From Knufia peltigerae (lineage: Eukaryota > Ascomycota > Eurotiomycetes > Chaetothyriales > Trichomeriaceae), in contig JAPDRN010000057.1 of assembly GCA_030247855.1 (NCBI GenBank), forward strand, positions 62,001 to 126,000: a DNA stretch of 64,000 nucleotides, in the 5' to 3' direction. Numbering within the stretch: position 1 is the stretch's first letter; each line of letters opens with the position of its first letter. Below are positions 32,094 through 39,807 of this stretch, piece by piece. The translations under genes and the position numbers were made by a program. Under the pieces are notes generated by a model. The model did no database searches and was not told the DNA's origin. It saw only the letters and a program-made list of their open reading frames with translations.

Positions 32094-32172
32094 GATGTAG
32101 AAAGCTGGGAGTGGAACGGTATGAGTGAGGCGTCCGGTGCCCGGGCACCAGCCAGCGATCCCGATGGGGTGG
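32094..32172 (+). repeat. Eroded fourth copy of the RHS core repeat
   Basis: From GATGT at 32094 the sequence aligns without gaps to the repeat around 29977-30055: shared blocks include TGGGAGTGGA, GAGTGAGG, GCACC-GCCA and CCCGATGG at the same spacing. Read in frame it gives ESWEWNGMSEASGARAPASDPDGVG against LWEWSNKSEVFGDQAPANDPDGDG in the intact copies. Similarity fades after 32172. It is a decayed remnant, not a gene of its own. Confidence 0.75.
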
Positions 32173-32249
32173 GACCAGCTACCAGTGGGTATCTGACCGG
32201 TCTGTGGCGCGGCAAGCGCAGGAAGATTCGGGGTACCCCAGCAATGCCG

Positions 32250-32735
32250 ATGGCTGGAATTTTGCGCGCAGCGTTGCTGCTCTTGCCAATGCTGGGAGGC
32301 TGCAGCATCAACCAGTTTCAACATACGGAATGGAGATCGGACTGGGTAGATGTTTCATCCGATGTGATCTTCCCTGGCAATTCAACGACTCTGCCGCTTG
32401 ACCGTATTTCCACACTTTATCCGGCCAGCGAAGCCGCCATTGCGGAGTGGATGTGGAAGAATTCACTGGTCGCGGTATCGGCATCAGAGGTTGAAGGGAA
32501 GATCGGTTCAATGCCGTTGAGTGGTCTGAAGCCAGCACCCGGGGAGAGCGTCTATCTCGTCAGGGCTGCTTCGGATGAAGGCAATGGCAAGTTCATCGGC
32601 TACGTCAACGGCAGGGGAATTCTCATCATGTATGGGGTCATGGGTGGGTGCGGCGAGCAGAGGCATCGGGTGGTTGCCGTGAGCCTGCGGGAGAAGCCCG
32701 CCAATGTGTTTGGTCGATGCTCGGCAGCGCTGTAG
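32250..32735 (+). CDS. Hypothetical lipoprotein downstream of the RHS remnant
   Basis: 161 residues from the ATG at 32250 (an ATG at 32244 is also possible). The signal ends in the lipobox LGGC. The mature protein contains FPGNSTTLPLDRISTLYPASEAAIAEWMWKNS-type sequence, and near the C terminus GGCGEQRHR and FGRCSAAL supply two Cys. The open frame continues upstream through the eroded RHS core, so an RHS-lipoprotein fusion is not excluded but is improbable. I do not recognise the family. Its lipoprotein nature and location match the immunity candidates of modules 1 and 2. Confidence 0.62.
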   Translation: MAGILRAALLLLPMLGGCSINQFQHTEWRSDWVDVSSDVIFPGNSTTLPLDRISTLYPASEAAIAEWMWKNSLVAVSASEVEGKIGSMPLSGLKPAPGESVYLVRAASDEGNGKFIGYVNGRGILIMYGVMGGCGEQRHRVVAVSLREKPANVFGRCSAAL

Positions 32736-32835
32736 TGCGTTGAAGAGTCGAGCAGCGGTAGTGTGCAGGTGCCCTGCCGTCGCTGCCGGATCATCCGGTA
32801 GACGGCACGCGGAACATCAATGGAGAATCTGCAGC

Positions 32836-33327
32836 GTGACCAAGCATCTCGTCCTCTGCCTGGCCATTGGCCTGACCGCATGCGCCGCCCAAGAACCACG
32901 CGCGGACTCATGCCCGACAGTCGTCATCACCTATGCCGGCATCGCACGGGTGGATGGCATGACCTACGGCCGCTTCCAGATCAATCCGCATGGTTCTCGG
33001 CCACTGCAGCTGTTGCTGGCCAGCGCCGACAGACGCCTGTATGCCAGGGCAGCCACCGCAGAGGTTCGCCGGATTGACGAACAGGCGTGGCGGTCCTTCA
33101 ATGTCATCCTCGAAGAAGCTGCGCCTCCGGCAGCACGGCTGTCGATCGCCCCTGGCGAGGCAATGACGGTGCTGTTCGACGGCGACGGCGCGTTTCTGCC
33201 CGGCGCGATCAGCGCTGCGGAGGAATTCTCGATCATCGTCCGCGACGTGCAGGGCTGCGCCCACCGCTCGGTTCCCTTCCAGCCTGGCGTCAACAGAGCC
33301 GCAGCGGGGGATCGGGAAGCCGAATGA
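32836..33327 (+). CDS. Hypothetical lipoprotein
   Basis: 163 residues from a GTG at 32836 with GGAGA at 32822. The short signal MTKHLVLCLAIGLTAC carries the lipobox LTAC. The mature part is beta-rich, with PTVVITYAGIARVDGMTYG and a late FSIIVRDVQGC segment; Cys residues near the two ends of the mature domain could pair. No family is recognised. It ends 58 bp before the 3' end of the convergent tRNA-Arg gene. It may be the last member of the small-gene cluster trailing the RHS locus or an independent envelope protein. Confidence 0.65.
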   Translation: MTKHLVLCLAIGLTACAAQEPRADSCPTVVITYAGIARVDGMTYGRFQINPHGSRPLQLLLASADRRLYARAATAEVRRIDEQAWRSFNVILEEAAPPAARLSIAPGEAMTVLFDGDGAFLPGAISAAEEFSIIVRDVQGCAHRSVPFQPGVNRAAAGDREAE

Positions 33328-33385
33328 ATCCACGACCAGCGCGCCATGCCGTGGTGGCGGGCGGGGGCGGAAGACTGAGGGAAGA

Positions 33386-33462
33386 TGGCGCGCCCGGAGG
33401 GATTCGAACCCCCGACCAATGGCTTCGGAAGCCACTACTCTATCCGGCTGAGCTACGAGCGC
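33386..33462 (-). tRNA. tRNA-Arg (anticodon CCG)
   Basis: The minus strand reads GCGCTCGTAGCTCAGCCGG..., with a D-loop, an anticodon stem-loop GTGGC-TTCCGAA-GCCAT (anticodon CCG, complement of 33426-33428, reading CGG), and the T-arm GGGGGTTCGAATCCC. The acceptor stem pairs GCGCTCG with CGGGCGC, followed by the discriminator G and an encoded CCA (33386-33388). All arms fold without mismatch except one T-G wobble in the acceptor stem. It lies between the RHS trailing genes and ubiA. Confidence 0.97.
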
Positions 33463-33611
33463 GTGGTGGAACCGCCGCGCCGTCGGCCAGGGCCGGGGCG
33501 GGCATCGCAACGCAATGAGGCGGTGCGGGATGGGCATTCTATCCAGTTTCGCCGCACAAATCTCCCCCCGCCGGCAAAGTCGGTCCGAAGGCACAGGAGT
33601 ATCCTAGTGCC

Positions 33612-34505
33612 ATGGCTGATACCCCCCTTTCCGCGCCGCATCCGGCGCCGACGCCGCGCTGGCGTCATTACTGGAGTCTGATGCGCGCCGATCGCCCGAT
33701 CGGCACGCTGCTGCTGCTGTGGCCCACCTGGTGGGCGTTGTGGCTGGCTGCGGGCGGCCTGCCGCCGCTGTGGACCCTGTTCGTGTTCACCGCCGGCGTC
33801 TGGCTGACCCGCTCGGCCGGCTGCGTCATCAACGACTACGCCGACCGCTGGCTCGACCCGCATGTGGAGCGCACCAAGGCGCGGCCGCTGGCCACCGGTG
33901 CGATCAGCGGGCGTGCGGCGCTGGCGCTGTTCGCGGCGCTGATGCTGGTGGCCTTCGGCCTGGTGTTGACCCTGAACGGCCTGACCGTCGCCCTCAGCTT
34001 CATCGGCGTGTTCCTGGCGGCCAGCTATCCCTACCTGAAGCGCTACACCCATCTGCCGCAGGTCTACCTGGGCATGTCCTTCGGTTGGGGCATTCCGATG
34101 GCCTTCGCCGCCGTACAGGGCGAGGTGCCGATGCTGGGCTGGCTGCTGTATGCCGGCAACATCCTGTGGTCCACCGCCTACGACACCTGGTACGCCATGG
34201 TCGACCGCGAGGACGACCTGAAGATGGGTTCGCATTCCACCGCGATCCTGTTCGGCGATCTGGACCTGGTCATCCAGGGCGTGCTGTATGCACTTTTCCT
34301 GGCCACGATGGCGCTGGTGGGTGTGCGCGGCGGGCTGGGCGGTTACTACCTGGCCGGCGTAGCCGTGGCGACGCTGCTGGTGGTGTACGAGTTCTGGATC
34401 TGCCGCAACCGCGAGCGTGGACCGTGCTTCAAGGCCTTCCTGCACAACAACTGGGTGGGCGCCGCGCTGTTTGCCGGTATAGCCGTGGATCTGGCGCTGC
34501 GTTGA
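33612..34505 (+). CDS. ubiA: 4-hydroxybenzoate polyprenyltransferase UbiA
   Basis: 297 residues, an integral membrane prenyltransferase with about eight or nine helices. The first Asp-rich motif is NDYADRWLDPHVERT (preceded by GCVI) and the second is YDTWYAMVDREDD; both bind Mg-diphosphate of the prenyl donor. The signature RPIGTLLLLWPTWWAL marks the bacterial UbiA group. The enzyme attaches the polyprenyl tail to 4-hydroxybenzoate in ubiquinone synthesis at the inner membrane. Length fits the family. No ubiC is adjacent. Ubiquinol supply links it functionally, though not genetically, to the cyo oxidase further on. Confidence 0.96.
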   Translation: MADTPLSAPHPAPTPRWRHYWSLMRADRPIGTLLLLWPTWWALWLAAGGLPPLWTLFVFTAGVWLTRSAGCVINDYADRWLDPHVERTKARPLATGAISGRAALALFAALMLVAFGLVLTLNGLTVALSFIGVFLAASYPYLKRYTHLPQVYLGMSFGWGIPMAFAAVQGEVPMLGWLLYAGNILWSTAYDTWYAMVDREDDLKMGSHSTAILFGDLDLVIQGVLYALFLATMALVGVRGGLGGYYLAGVAVATLLVVYEFWICRNRERGPCFKAFLHNNWVGAALFAGIAVDLALR

Positions 34506-34517
34506 GCCCAAGGCATG

Positions 34518-34586
34518 GTAGAGCCGGCCGCTGGCCGGCTGCACCCGTATGCGATCCCGAGGTTGCCGGCCAGCGGCCGGCACTAC
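34518..34586. repeat. SMAG-type REP repeat pair (inverted)
   Basis: GTAGAGCCGGCCGCTGGCCGG starts at 34518 (to 34540), and the inverted partner 34565-34586 ends in CTAC. The internal palindrome is GCCGGC-type, differing from the GCCGAGC type at 8403. It lies in the gap between ubiA and the downstream transporter. Confidence 0.85.
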
Positions 34587-34675
34587 CGTCATGCCCGCCA
34601 CCTACGACCAATAGGTGGCTGACAGCCCGCACCCCACCGCCCAGAATCAGGCCATCGAACCTGGGAGGGTAGGTG

Positions 34676-36100
34676 ATGGCGTCGACGGCAGCAGTACAGG
34701 ACGGCTGGATGGCGCGCGCAGCATTGCGCTCGGCCGCCTGGGCGGAAAAGTGGTTTCCCGATGCGTACGTGTTCGCGGTGCTCGGCGTGGTCATCGTCGC
34801 GCTGGCGGCGATGGGCTTCGGCGCCACCCCGCAGGCCACCGCCAGCGCCTTCGGCGACGGATTCTGGAGCCTGATTCCCTTCACCATGCAGATGGCCTTC
34901 GTGGTCATCGGTGGCTATGCCTTGGCCACTGCGCCGGTGGTGGCGCGCTTCATCGACTTCCTCGCCCGCGTACCGCGCACCGGTCGCGGCGCAGTGGTGT
35001 ACGTCGGCCTGGTCAGCATGCTGGCCTCGCTGCTCAGCTGGGGCTTCTCGCTGGTGTTCGGTGGTCTGCTGGTGCGTGCGCTGGCCCGCCGCACCGAGCT
35101 GCGCATGGACTACCGTGCTGCCGGTGCCTCGGCCTACCTGGGGCTGGGCGCGGTGTGGGCGATGGGCCTGAGTTCGTCGGCGGCACAACTGCAGGCCAAC
35201 CCGGCCAGCATGCCGCCGGGGCTGGTGGAGATCACCGGCGTACTGCCGTTCACCGAAACCATCTTCCTGTGGCAGTCGATCGCGCTGACCTCGGTGTTGA
35301 TCGTGGTCTCGCTGCTGATCGCCTGGCTGACCGCGCCGGCCGCCGGCAGTGCGCGTACCGCCGAAGATTTCCCCGGCGCGGCGCAGGCCGAACCGGAGCC
35401 GCTGCAGCGGCGCACCCGCCCGGGCGAGTGGCTGGAGTACAGCCCGTTGTTGACCGTGCTGCTTTCGCTGCTGGCCTTCGGCTGGCTGTTCAACGAGTTC
35501 GCCAACAAGCCCTTGGTCAGCGCCATCGCCAACCTCAACACCTACAACTTCATGTTCATCTCGCTGGGCCTGCTGCTGCACTGGCGCCCGCGCAGTTTCC
35601 TCAACGCGGTGGCCAAGGCGGTGCCGAGCACCACCGGTGTGCTGATCCAGTTCCCGCTGTACGGCGGCATCGCGATGATCCTTACCCACGCTGCCGGTGG
35701 CGACGGTGAGACGCTGGCGCACCGTCTGTCGAGCCTGTTCGTGCACGTGGCCAGCACCGATACGTTCGCGCTGGTGATGGGTGTGTACTCGGCGGTGCTG
35801 GGCTTCTTCGTACCGTCCGGTGGTGGCAAATGGATCATCGAAGCGCCGTACGTGATGCAGGCCGCGAACGAGCTGAAGGCGCACCTGGGCTGGGCGGTGC
35901 AGGTCTACAACGCGGCCGAAGCGCTGCCGAACCTGATCAATCCGTTCTGGATGCTGCCACTGCTGGGCGTGCTCGGCCTGAAGGCCCGCGACATCGTAGG
36001 CTTCACCTTCATCCAGTTGCTGGTGCATATCCCGCTGGTGCTGGGCCTGCTGTGGCTGCTGGGTATGACGCTGGCCTACGTGCCGCCGGTGATGCCGTAG
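34676..36100 (+). CDS. Short-chain fatty acid transporter, AtoE family
   Basis: 474 residues from the ATG at 34676, with GGGAGG at 34663. About twelve hydrophobic segments and the AtoE/TIGR00366-type features: EKWFPDAYVFAVLG near the N terminus, SLLSWGFSLVFG, and FVPSGGGKWIIEAPYV late in the protein, followed by NAAEALPNLINPFWMLPLLG. Members carry acetoacetate or other short-chain fatty acids across the inner membrane. The gene next door encodes an acyl-CoA synthetase on the opposite strand, which would be the logical consumer of an imported acid; the pairing is inference. The two genes converge on a hairpin-rich spacer. Confidence 0.9.
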   Translation: MASTAAVQDGWMARAALRSAAWAEKWFPDAYVFAVLGVVIVALAAMGFGATPQATASAFGDGFWSLIPFTMQMAFVVIGGYALATAPVVARFIDFLARVPRTGRGAVVYVGLVSMLASLLSWGFSLVFGGLLVRALARRTELRMDYRAAGASAYLGLGAVWAMGLSSSAAQLQANPASMPPGLVEITGVLPFTETIFLWQSIALTSVLIVVSLLIAWLTAPAAGSARTAEDFPGAAQAEPEPLQRRTRPGEWLEYSPLLTVLLSLLAFGWLFNEFANKPLVSAIANLNTYNFMFISLGLLLHWRPRSFLNAVAKAVPSTTGVLIQFPLYGGIAMILTHAAGGDGETLAHRLSSLFVHVASTDTFALVMGVYSAVLGFFVPSGGGKWIIEAPYVMQAANELKAHLGWAVQVYNAAEALPNLINPFWMLPLLGVLGLKARDIVGFTFIQLLVHIPLVLGLLWLLGMTLAYVPPVMP

Positions 36101-36119
36101 CGCAAGCACGGGGTCATGT

Positions 36120-36193
36120 GGGGTCAGAGCCTCTCCGCTGGAGAGGATCCGACCCCGGGGTCGGATCCCTTTCGAAGGAAGGGCTCTGACCCC
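36120..36193. repeat. Nested triple-hairpin palindrome between convergent genes
   Basis: Outer arms GGGGTCAGAGCC (36120-36131) and GGCTCTGACCCC (36182-36193) are perfectly complementary. Inside lie CTCTCC-GCT-GGAGAG (36131-36145), a perfect 24-bp palindrome with GGATCCGACCCC as its left half (36145-36168), and a small CCTT-TCG-AAGG hairpin. It can fold as a cloverleaf-like structure. It is likely a REP-like element or bidirectional terminator for the converging transporter and acyl-CoA synthetase genes. Confidence 0.75.
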
Positions 36194-36201
36194 GGAGACC
36201 C

Positions 36202-37866
36202 TCAGCCAGCCGCCGCCTGCTTCTCGATCTCGGCCTTGCGCAGCAGGAAGCGCTGCAGCTTTCCGCTGGGCGTCTTCGGTAGTTCCGCCACGAACGCCAC
36301 CTGACGCGGGTACGCATGGGCGGACAGCCGGCGTCGCACATGCTGCTGCAGTTCCTGCGCCAGCGCGTCGCTGCCGCTGAACCCAGCGCGCAGGATCACG
36401 AACGCTTTGACGATCTCGGTGCGCTCTGGATCGGGTACGCCGATCACCGCCGTTTCCGCCACCGCAGGGTGTTCCATCAGCACGCTCTCCACATCGAATG
36501 GACCGATGCGATAGCCCGACGAGGTGATCAGGTCGTCCGAGCGGCCGATGAAACTGATCGAGCCGTCGTCCTCGCATTCCACCGAATCGCCGGTGAGGTA
36601 GTAGCGATCACCCAGCGCCGGTGTGTCGGCACCGTAGTAGCCGGCGAACCACATGATCGGCGACTGCCGCAGGTCCACGGCGAGGATGCCCGGCGTGCGC
36701 GGTGGCAGTTCGTTGCCGGCATCGTCCAGTACCGCCACGCGGTAACCGGGCATCGCAACGCCCGATGATCCCGGCCGCACGGCGTGGCCCAGCGCGTGGT
36801 GGTTGTTGACCACCATGCCGGTCTCGGTCTGGCCGTAGTGGTCGAGCACCGTGGTGCCCAGATGGGCGGCGAACCAACGGGCGATCTCCGGGTTCAGCGG
36901 TTCGCCGGCGCTGCTTACCACCCGCAGCTTGCCGTTGATGGCCGCACTGGCCTCGGGCCCGGCGGCGATGATCTGCCGGTACGCAGTGGGCGAGCCGGCA
37001 AGATTGGTGACGCCCAACCGCGCGACGATGTCGTTCAGTCCCTGCACGCTGAAACCGGCTTCGCTGAAGGTGGTGGCCTGGCCCAGCAGCAGTGGGCCGA
37101 TCACCGCGTAGTACAGCCCGTAGGCCCAGCCGGGATCGGCGATGTTCCAGAACACATCGTCTGCGCGCAGGTCCACGGCCAACTGCATGTAACTGGCAAA
37201 GGCCAGCAATGCGCGCAGCGGCACCGGCACGCCCTTGGGACTACCGGTGGTGCCGGAGGTGGACAGCAGTGCCATCAACGCATCGCCGCGCAGCATCACC
37301 GGCGCGAAGTCGGGCCTGGCATCGGCGCTGTGTGCGCTCCAGTCGATGTCGCCGGCACGCAGCGCCTGTCCGGATGCCAGGATCGTGGCAACCTGCGGGC
37401 AGCCATCGACCTCGTCCAGCTTGCTGCGGTTTGCGCTGTCGGTCACCACCAGTGCGGTGCGTCCGGTGTTCAACCGTGTTTCGATGGCCTTGGGGCCGAA
37501 CGCAGTGAACAGCGGCTGGTAGACCGCACCCACCCGCCAGGTGCCGAGGATGGTCGCCAGCAGGTCCGGTGTACGCGGCAGCAGGCCGGCCACCACATCG
37601 CCCTTGCCGATGCCCTGCGCGGCCAGCACCTGGGCAACGCGCGCGGAGGCCTCGCGCAGGTCCTCGAAGGTGTACCGATGCAGGGCACCGTGGGCGTCCA
37701 CCCAGCGCAGCGCCAGCGCATTGCGGCCGCAGTGGCGGTCGCAGCACTCCACGCAGGCGTTGATGCCGGTCTGCAGGTCACCGTGCAACTGTCGCTGTCC
37801 GCGCTCGATGCTGAAATCGGCCAGTGCCTGTTCGTAGGTCGGGCGTGCTGCGGTGTCGCGGGCCAT
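36202..37866 (-). CDS. Acyl-CoA synthetase / AMP-dependent ligase
   Basis: 554 residues from the ATG at 37866 (GGAG 6 bp upstream; the frame extends further but without support). An ANL-superfamily enzyme: the P-loop-like A3 motif LLSTSGTTGSPKG, the A5 motif DHYGQTETGM, the A7 motif YYLTGDSV, GRSDDLITSSGYRIGPFDVESVL (A8 hinge), and the catalytic Lys motif PKTPSGKLQR near the C terminus. It adenylates a carboxylic acid and transfers it to CoA. The acid is not fixed by sequence; short- to medium-chain acids (acetate/propionate/acetoacetate-like) fit the AtoE-type transporter opposite it. Confidence 0.9.
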   Translation of the reverse strand: MARDTAARPTYEQALADFSIERGQRQLHGDLQTGINACVECCDRHCGRNALALRWVDAHGALHRYTFEDLREASARVAQVLAAQGIGKGDVVAGLLPRTPDLLATILGTWRVGAVYQPLFTAFGPKAIETRLNTGRTALVVTDSANRSKLDEVDGCPQVATILASGQALRAGDIDWSAHSADARPDFAPVMLRGDALMALLSTSGTTGSPKGVPVPLRALLAFASYMQLAVDLRADDVFWNIADPGWAYGLYYAVIGPLLLGQATTFSEAGFSVQGLNDIVARLGVTNLAGSPTAYRQIIAAGPEASAAINGKLRVVSSAGEPLNPEIARWFAAHLGTTVLDHYGQTETGMVVNNHHALGHAVRPGSSGVAMPGYRVAVLDDAGNELPPRTPGILAVDLRQSPIMWFAGYYGADTPALGDRYYLTGDSVECEDDGSISFIGRSDDLITSSGYRIGPFDVESVLMEHPAVAETAVIGVPDPERTEIVKAFVILRAGFSGSDALAQELQQHVRRRLSAHAYPRQVAFVAELPKTPSGKLQRFLLRKAEIEKQAAAG

Positions 37867-38175
37867 GCGCATCTCCGGGGTGATGTCACCCGACGATAGG
37901 CGGCGGCCCTGCATGCTGCAAATGGGACCATAGGCGTAGGCCGCCGCTGCGCGCACCGCGACGGACAAGAACACTGAATGCGTTCGTTTCCGGCTGCAGC
38001 ATGACGACATGCCAAACCCGCATGAATCCTTCAGTCGCTTGTGCCGCAAGGGCTGGCGCCGGTTCATTCACGCGTGTACACATAGGTGTAGCCCGCTCAC
38101 AACGCATGGTTAACCAATCGCTGCCGACGATGGCCCCGTCCACCGCATTCCGCGCGTGGCATTTGGAGATCGGAC
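37867..38175. other. 309-bp intergenic region, no gene recognised
   Basis: This stretch separates the divergent acyl-CoA synthetase and Gln-rich genes and presumably holds promoters for both. I see a TGGTTAACCA palindrome at about 38107 and no coding frame with support. The long upward extension of the acyl-CoA synthetase frame into it (to 38067) has no ribosome-binding site. Confidence 0.5.
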
Positions 38176-38337
38176 ATGGCACAGCAGAACCAGAACCCGA
38201 ACCAGAAGCAGCAGGGCCAGCAGAACCAGCAGGATCAGCAGCAGGGGCGCGGCCGAGACCAGCAGCAGCAACAGCAGCAGGAACAGCAGAAGCGCAACCA
38301 GAACCAGCAGCAGGGCGGGCAGGACGAGGAAGAGTGA
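38176..38337 (+). CDS. 53-residue Gln-rich low-complexity protein
   Basis: The ATG at 38176 follows GGAG (38165-38168) with 7 bp spacing and opens a 53-codon frame ending at TGA 38335-38337. It begins MAQQNQNPNQKQQGQQ and ends GGQDEEE. About half the residues are Gln; the rest are mainly Asn, Arg, Lys, Gly and Asp/Glu, with no aromatic or long hydrophobic residue, so it should be fully disordered. A strong terminator follows 26 bp downstream, supporting a genuine monocistronic gene. Function unknown; its composition recalls small disordered stress-linked proteins, but I recognise no family. Confidence 0.75.
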   Translation: MAQQNQNPNQKQQGQQNQQDQQQGRGRDQQQQQQQEQQKRNQNQQQGGQDEEE

Positions 38338-38363
38338 TCCTGGCAGCCGCCATCCATCACCGA

Positions 38364-38390
38364 CGAAGCCCCGCCCCGTGCGGGGCTTCG
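38364..38390. terminator. Strong stem-loop terminator, probably bidirectional
   Basis: CGAAGCCCCGC (38364-38374) and GCGGGGCTTCG (38380-38390) form a perfect 11-bp GC-rich stem with a 5-base loop, followed by CTTATT. It lies between the 3' ends of the Gln-rich gene and the convergent YiiX-like gene, whose stop begins at 38392. Confidence 0.85.
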
Positions 38391-38391
38391 C

Positions 38392-39018
38392 TTATTCGAG
38401 CACGCCGATCCGCTGCAGCACCGTCGCTGCGGCCATGTCGTTGGGGTTGGTACCGGGCAGGCCCTGCGGTACGTCCAGGCCCATGCCGCGATACAGGTCT
38501 ACCCAATGCCGGGAGATCTCACCGGTCTGCGGGTTGCGGAAGTTCATCGGCTGCAGCGCGAACACATGGTGCGCACGGAACGCGCGCTCGATGAAGTCCG
38601 AGCAGTAGTAACTTTCGTCGTTCAATACGTAGGCGGTGTTGTACGGCTTGCCCAGCATCGTGCGTGCGGTGGCCACTGCATCGGTGATGGCATTCCTTGG
38701 CGGCGCGCGCAGGCGATAGACCACGATCTGCCGCTGCTTGCCACGCGCATCTTCGCGGAACTGGTCCAGCGTCTGCCGGCGCGAGCCCTTCTCGTCGGCA
38801 TGCAGCACCTCCCAGCCTTGCGGTGCCGAAGCCACCAGCGCGACATGGTCGAAGCTGGGCGCACCTTGTTTTCCCGTCGCATCGTCGATGGCCGCGCTCA
38901 GGCCGGCATGGCCGGCGGTGACGAACAGCAGATCGCCTTCCTGCACCTCCAGTGCGGCCACGCCGCCGGGCCACAGCGCTGGCACCAGCAGGGAGAGGAC
39001 GAGCAGGAGTGTGCGCAT
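38392..39018 (-). CDS. YiiX/YebB-like NlpC/P60-fold cysteine hydrolase, exported
   Basis: 208 residues with a cleavable signal (ending near GGVAALE). The order of catalytic residues is circularly permuted as in the YiiX/YaeF group: His about 58 in FDHVALV comes first and Cys about 139 in YYCSDFIE later, with EGDLLFV near the N terminus. Members are papain-fold cysteine peptidases/amidases of unclear substrate, possibly peptidoglycan- or lipid-directed. It is divergent from the T4SS-type effector cluster, with a 205-bp spacer containing a palindrome. Nothing ties it directly to that cluster apart from position and a possible cell-wall role. Confidence 0.85.
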   Translation of the reverse strand: MRTLLLVLSLLVPALWPGGVAALEVQEGDLLFVTAGHAGLSAAIDDATGKQGAPSFDHVALVASAPQGWEVLHADEKGSRRQTLDQFREDARGKQRQIVVYRLRAPPRNAITDAVATARTMLGKPYNTAYVLNDESYYCSDFIERAFRAHHVFALQPMNFRNPQTGEISRHWVDLYRGMGLDVPQGLPGTNPNDMAAATVLQRIGVLE

Positions 39019-39078
39019 GGGGCCAGGGCAGAAGAGAGGGCGACGTAGTCTAACGGCTGCCGGAATGACGTTGATTTC

Positions 39079-39129
39079 TATAATAGTGTGATATGAGTCT
39101 CAATTCCGGGTGTCAGGATATTCCTGACA
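39079..39129. promoter_or_regulatory. AT-rich promoter-like box and operator palindrome
   Basis: TATAAT at 39079-39084 is a perfect -10-like box in a GC-rich neighbourhood (no good -35). Downstream, TGTCAGGA (39111-39118) and TCCTGACA (39122-39129) form a perfect 8-bp inverted repeat with a 3-bp centre. This is a typical size for a dimeric repressor site upstream of the lipoprotein/effector genes. The regulator is unknown. Confidence 0.4.
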
Positions 39130-39223
39130 GCGGATGTTGAAACTGAATTGACAGAGGCATGGCTATCCTTGCCTCCCTACCGCGCCGGAACCGCGCGCGA
39201 CCACCCGGAATCAGGAGGATCCC

Positions 39224-39754
39224 GTGAACCAGCTCCGCCCCGTTGCCCTGCTCGCGCTTGCCTTGGGGCTTGCGCTGTCGGGCTGCAAGCCGGCACCCCA
39301 GGCTGCCCCCGCTCCCGCTGACGCCGCCGCACCGGCTCCGACCAGCACGGCTGCGGCCACCACGCCGGCCGCGCCGGTCGCCGCGCCGGCGGCAGACGCC
39401 TCTGCCAACTGCCCGCATCCGGTCTTCGACGATTTCCTCAAGCACTTCGGCAACGAGATCGCGCTGCAGGAAACGTCCACCGCCGATCCGTTGCTGGACA
39501 GCCACATCGACGGCGAAGCCGAACCGGAGCCACGCAAGGTGGAGGAGAACGTTCCGCTGGCCAAGGTCGAATGGCCGGTGATGCCGGACCCGGCCACGCT
39601 GCAGCGCCAGGGCCGCGAGATGCAGGTTACCCGCCTGCCCGATGGCCAGGTGCAGGTGCAGATGCGCACCCCGGATACCAGCGACCAGCAGACCTACACC
39701 TTTGCCCAGAAGCCATGCTGGCAGCTGGTCAAGCGTGAGGACGAATCGATCTGA
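39224..39754 (+). CDS. Lipoprotein, candidate T4SS effector immunity protein (first)
   Basis: 176 residues from a GTG at 39224 with a clear AGGAGG at 39213. The lipobox is LSGC (Cys about 21), followed by a 45-residue Ala/Pro linker that would span from the membrane into the periplasm. The globular part begins SANCPHPVFDDFLKHFGNEIALQ and ends QKPCWQLVKRED, with two Cys positioned for a disulfide. X-T4SS effectors of Xanthomonadaceae are typically encoded next to lipoprotein inhibitors (X-Tfi) that guard the periplasm; the effector gene lies 729 bp downstream. The specific family is not recognised. Confidence 0.75.
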   Translation: MNQLRPVALLALALGLALSGCKPAPQAAPAPADAAAPAPTSTAAATTPAAPVAAPAADASANCPHPVFDDFLKHFGNEIALQETSTADPLLDSHIDGEAEPEPRKVEENVPLAKVEWPVMPDPATLQRQGREMQVTRLPDGQVQVQMRTPDTSDQQTYTFAQKPCWQLVKREDESI

Positions 39755-39807
39755 TCCTCCGCGCGGCCGCCTGCGGGCGGTCGTGTGGTTTAGCCAAGGA
39801 GCACCGC

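Noticed and set aside
22361..32735. Possible insertion sequence or integrase-driven island around the RHS locus.
   Set aside because: I found no transposase, integrase or terminal inverted repeats; the duplications are explained by RHS core repeats.
33386..33462. Prophage or integrative element attachment at the tRNA-Arg gene.
   Set aside because: No integrase next to it and no direct repeat of the tRNA 3' end was seen in the neighbouring sequence.
34589..36577. A 662-codon minus-strand frame across the transporter and the following palindrome.
   Set aside because: Gln/His/Arg-rich low-complexity translation crossing a structured intergenic element; the AtoE-type transporter on the plus strand explains the region.
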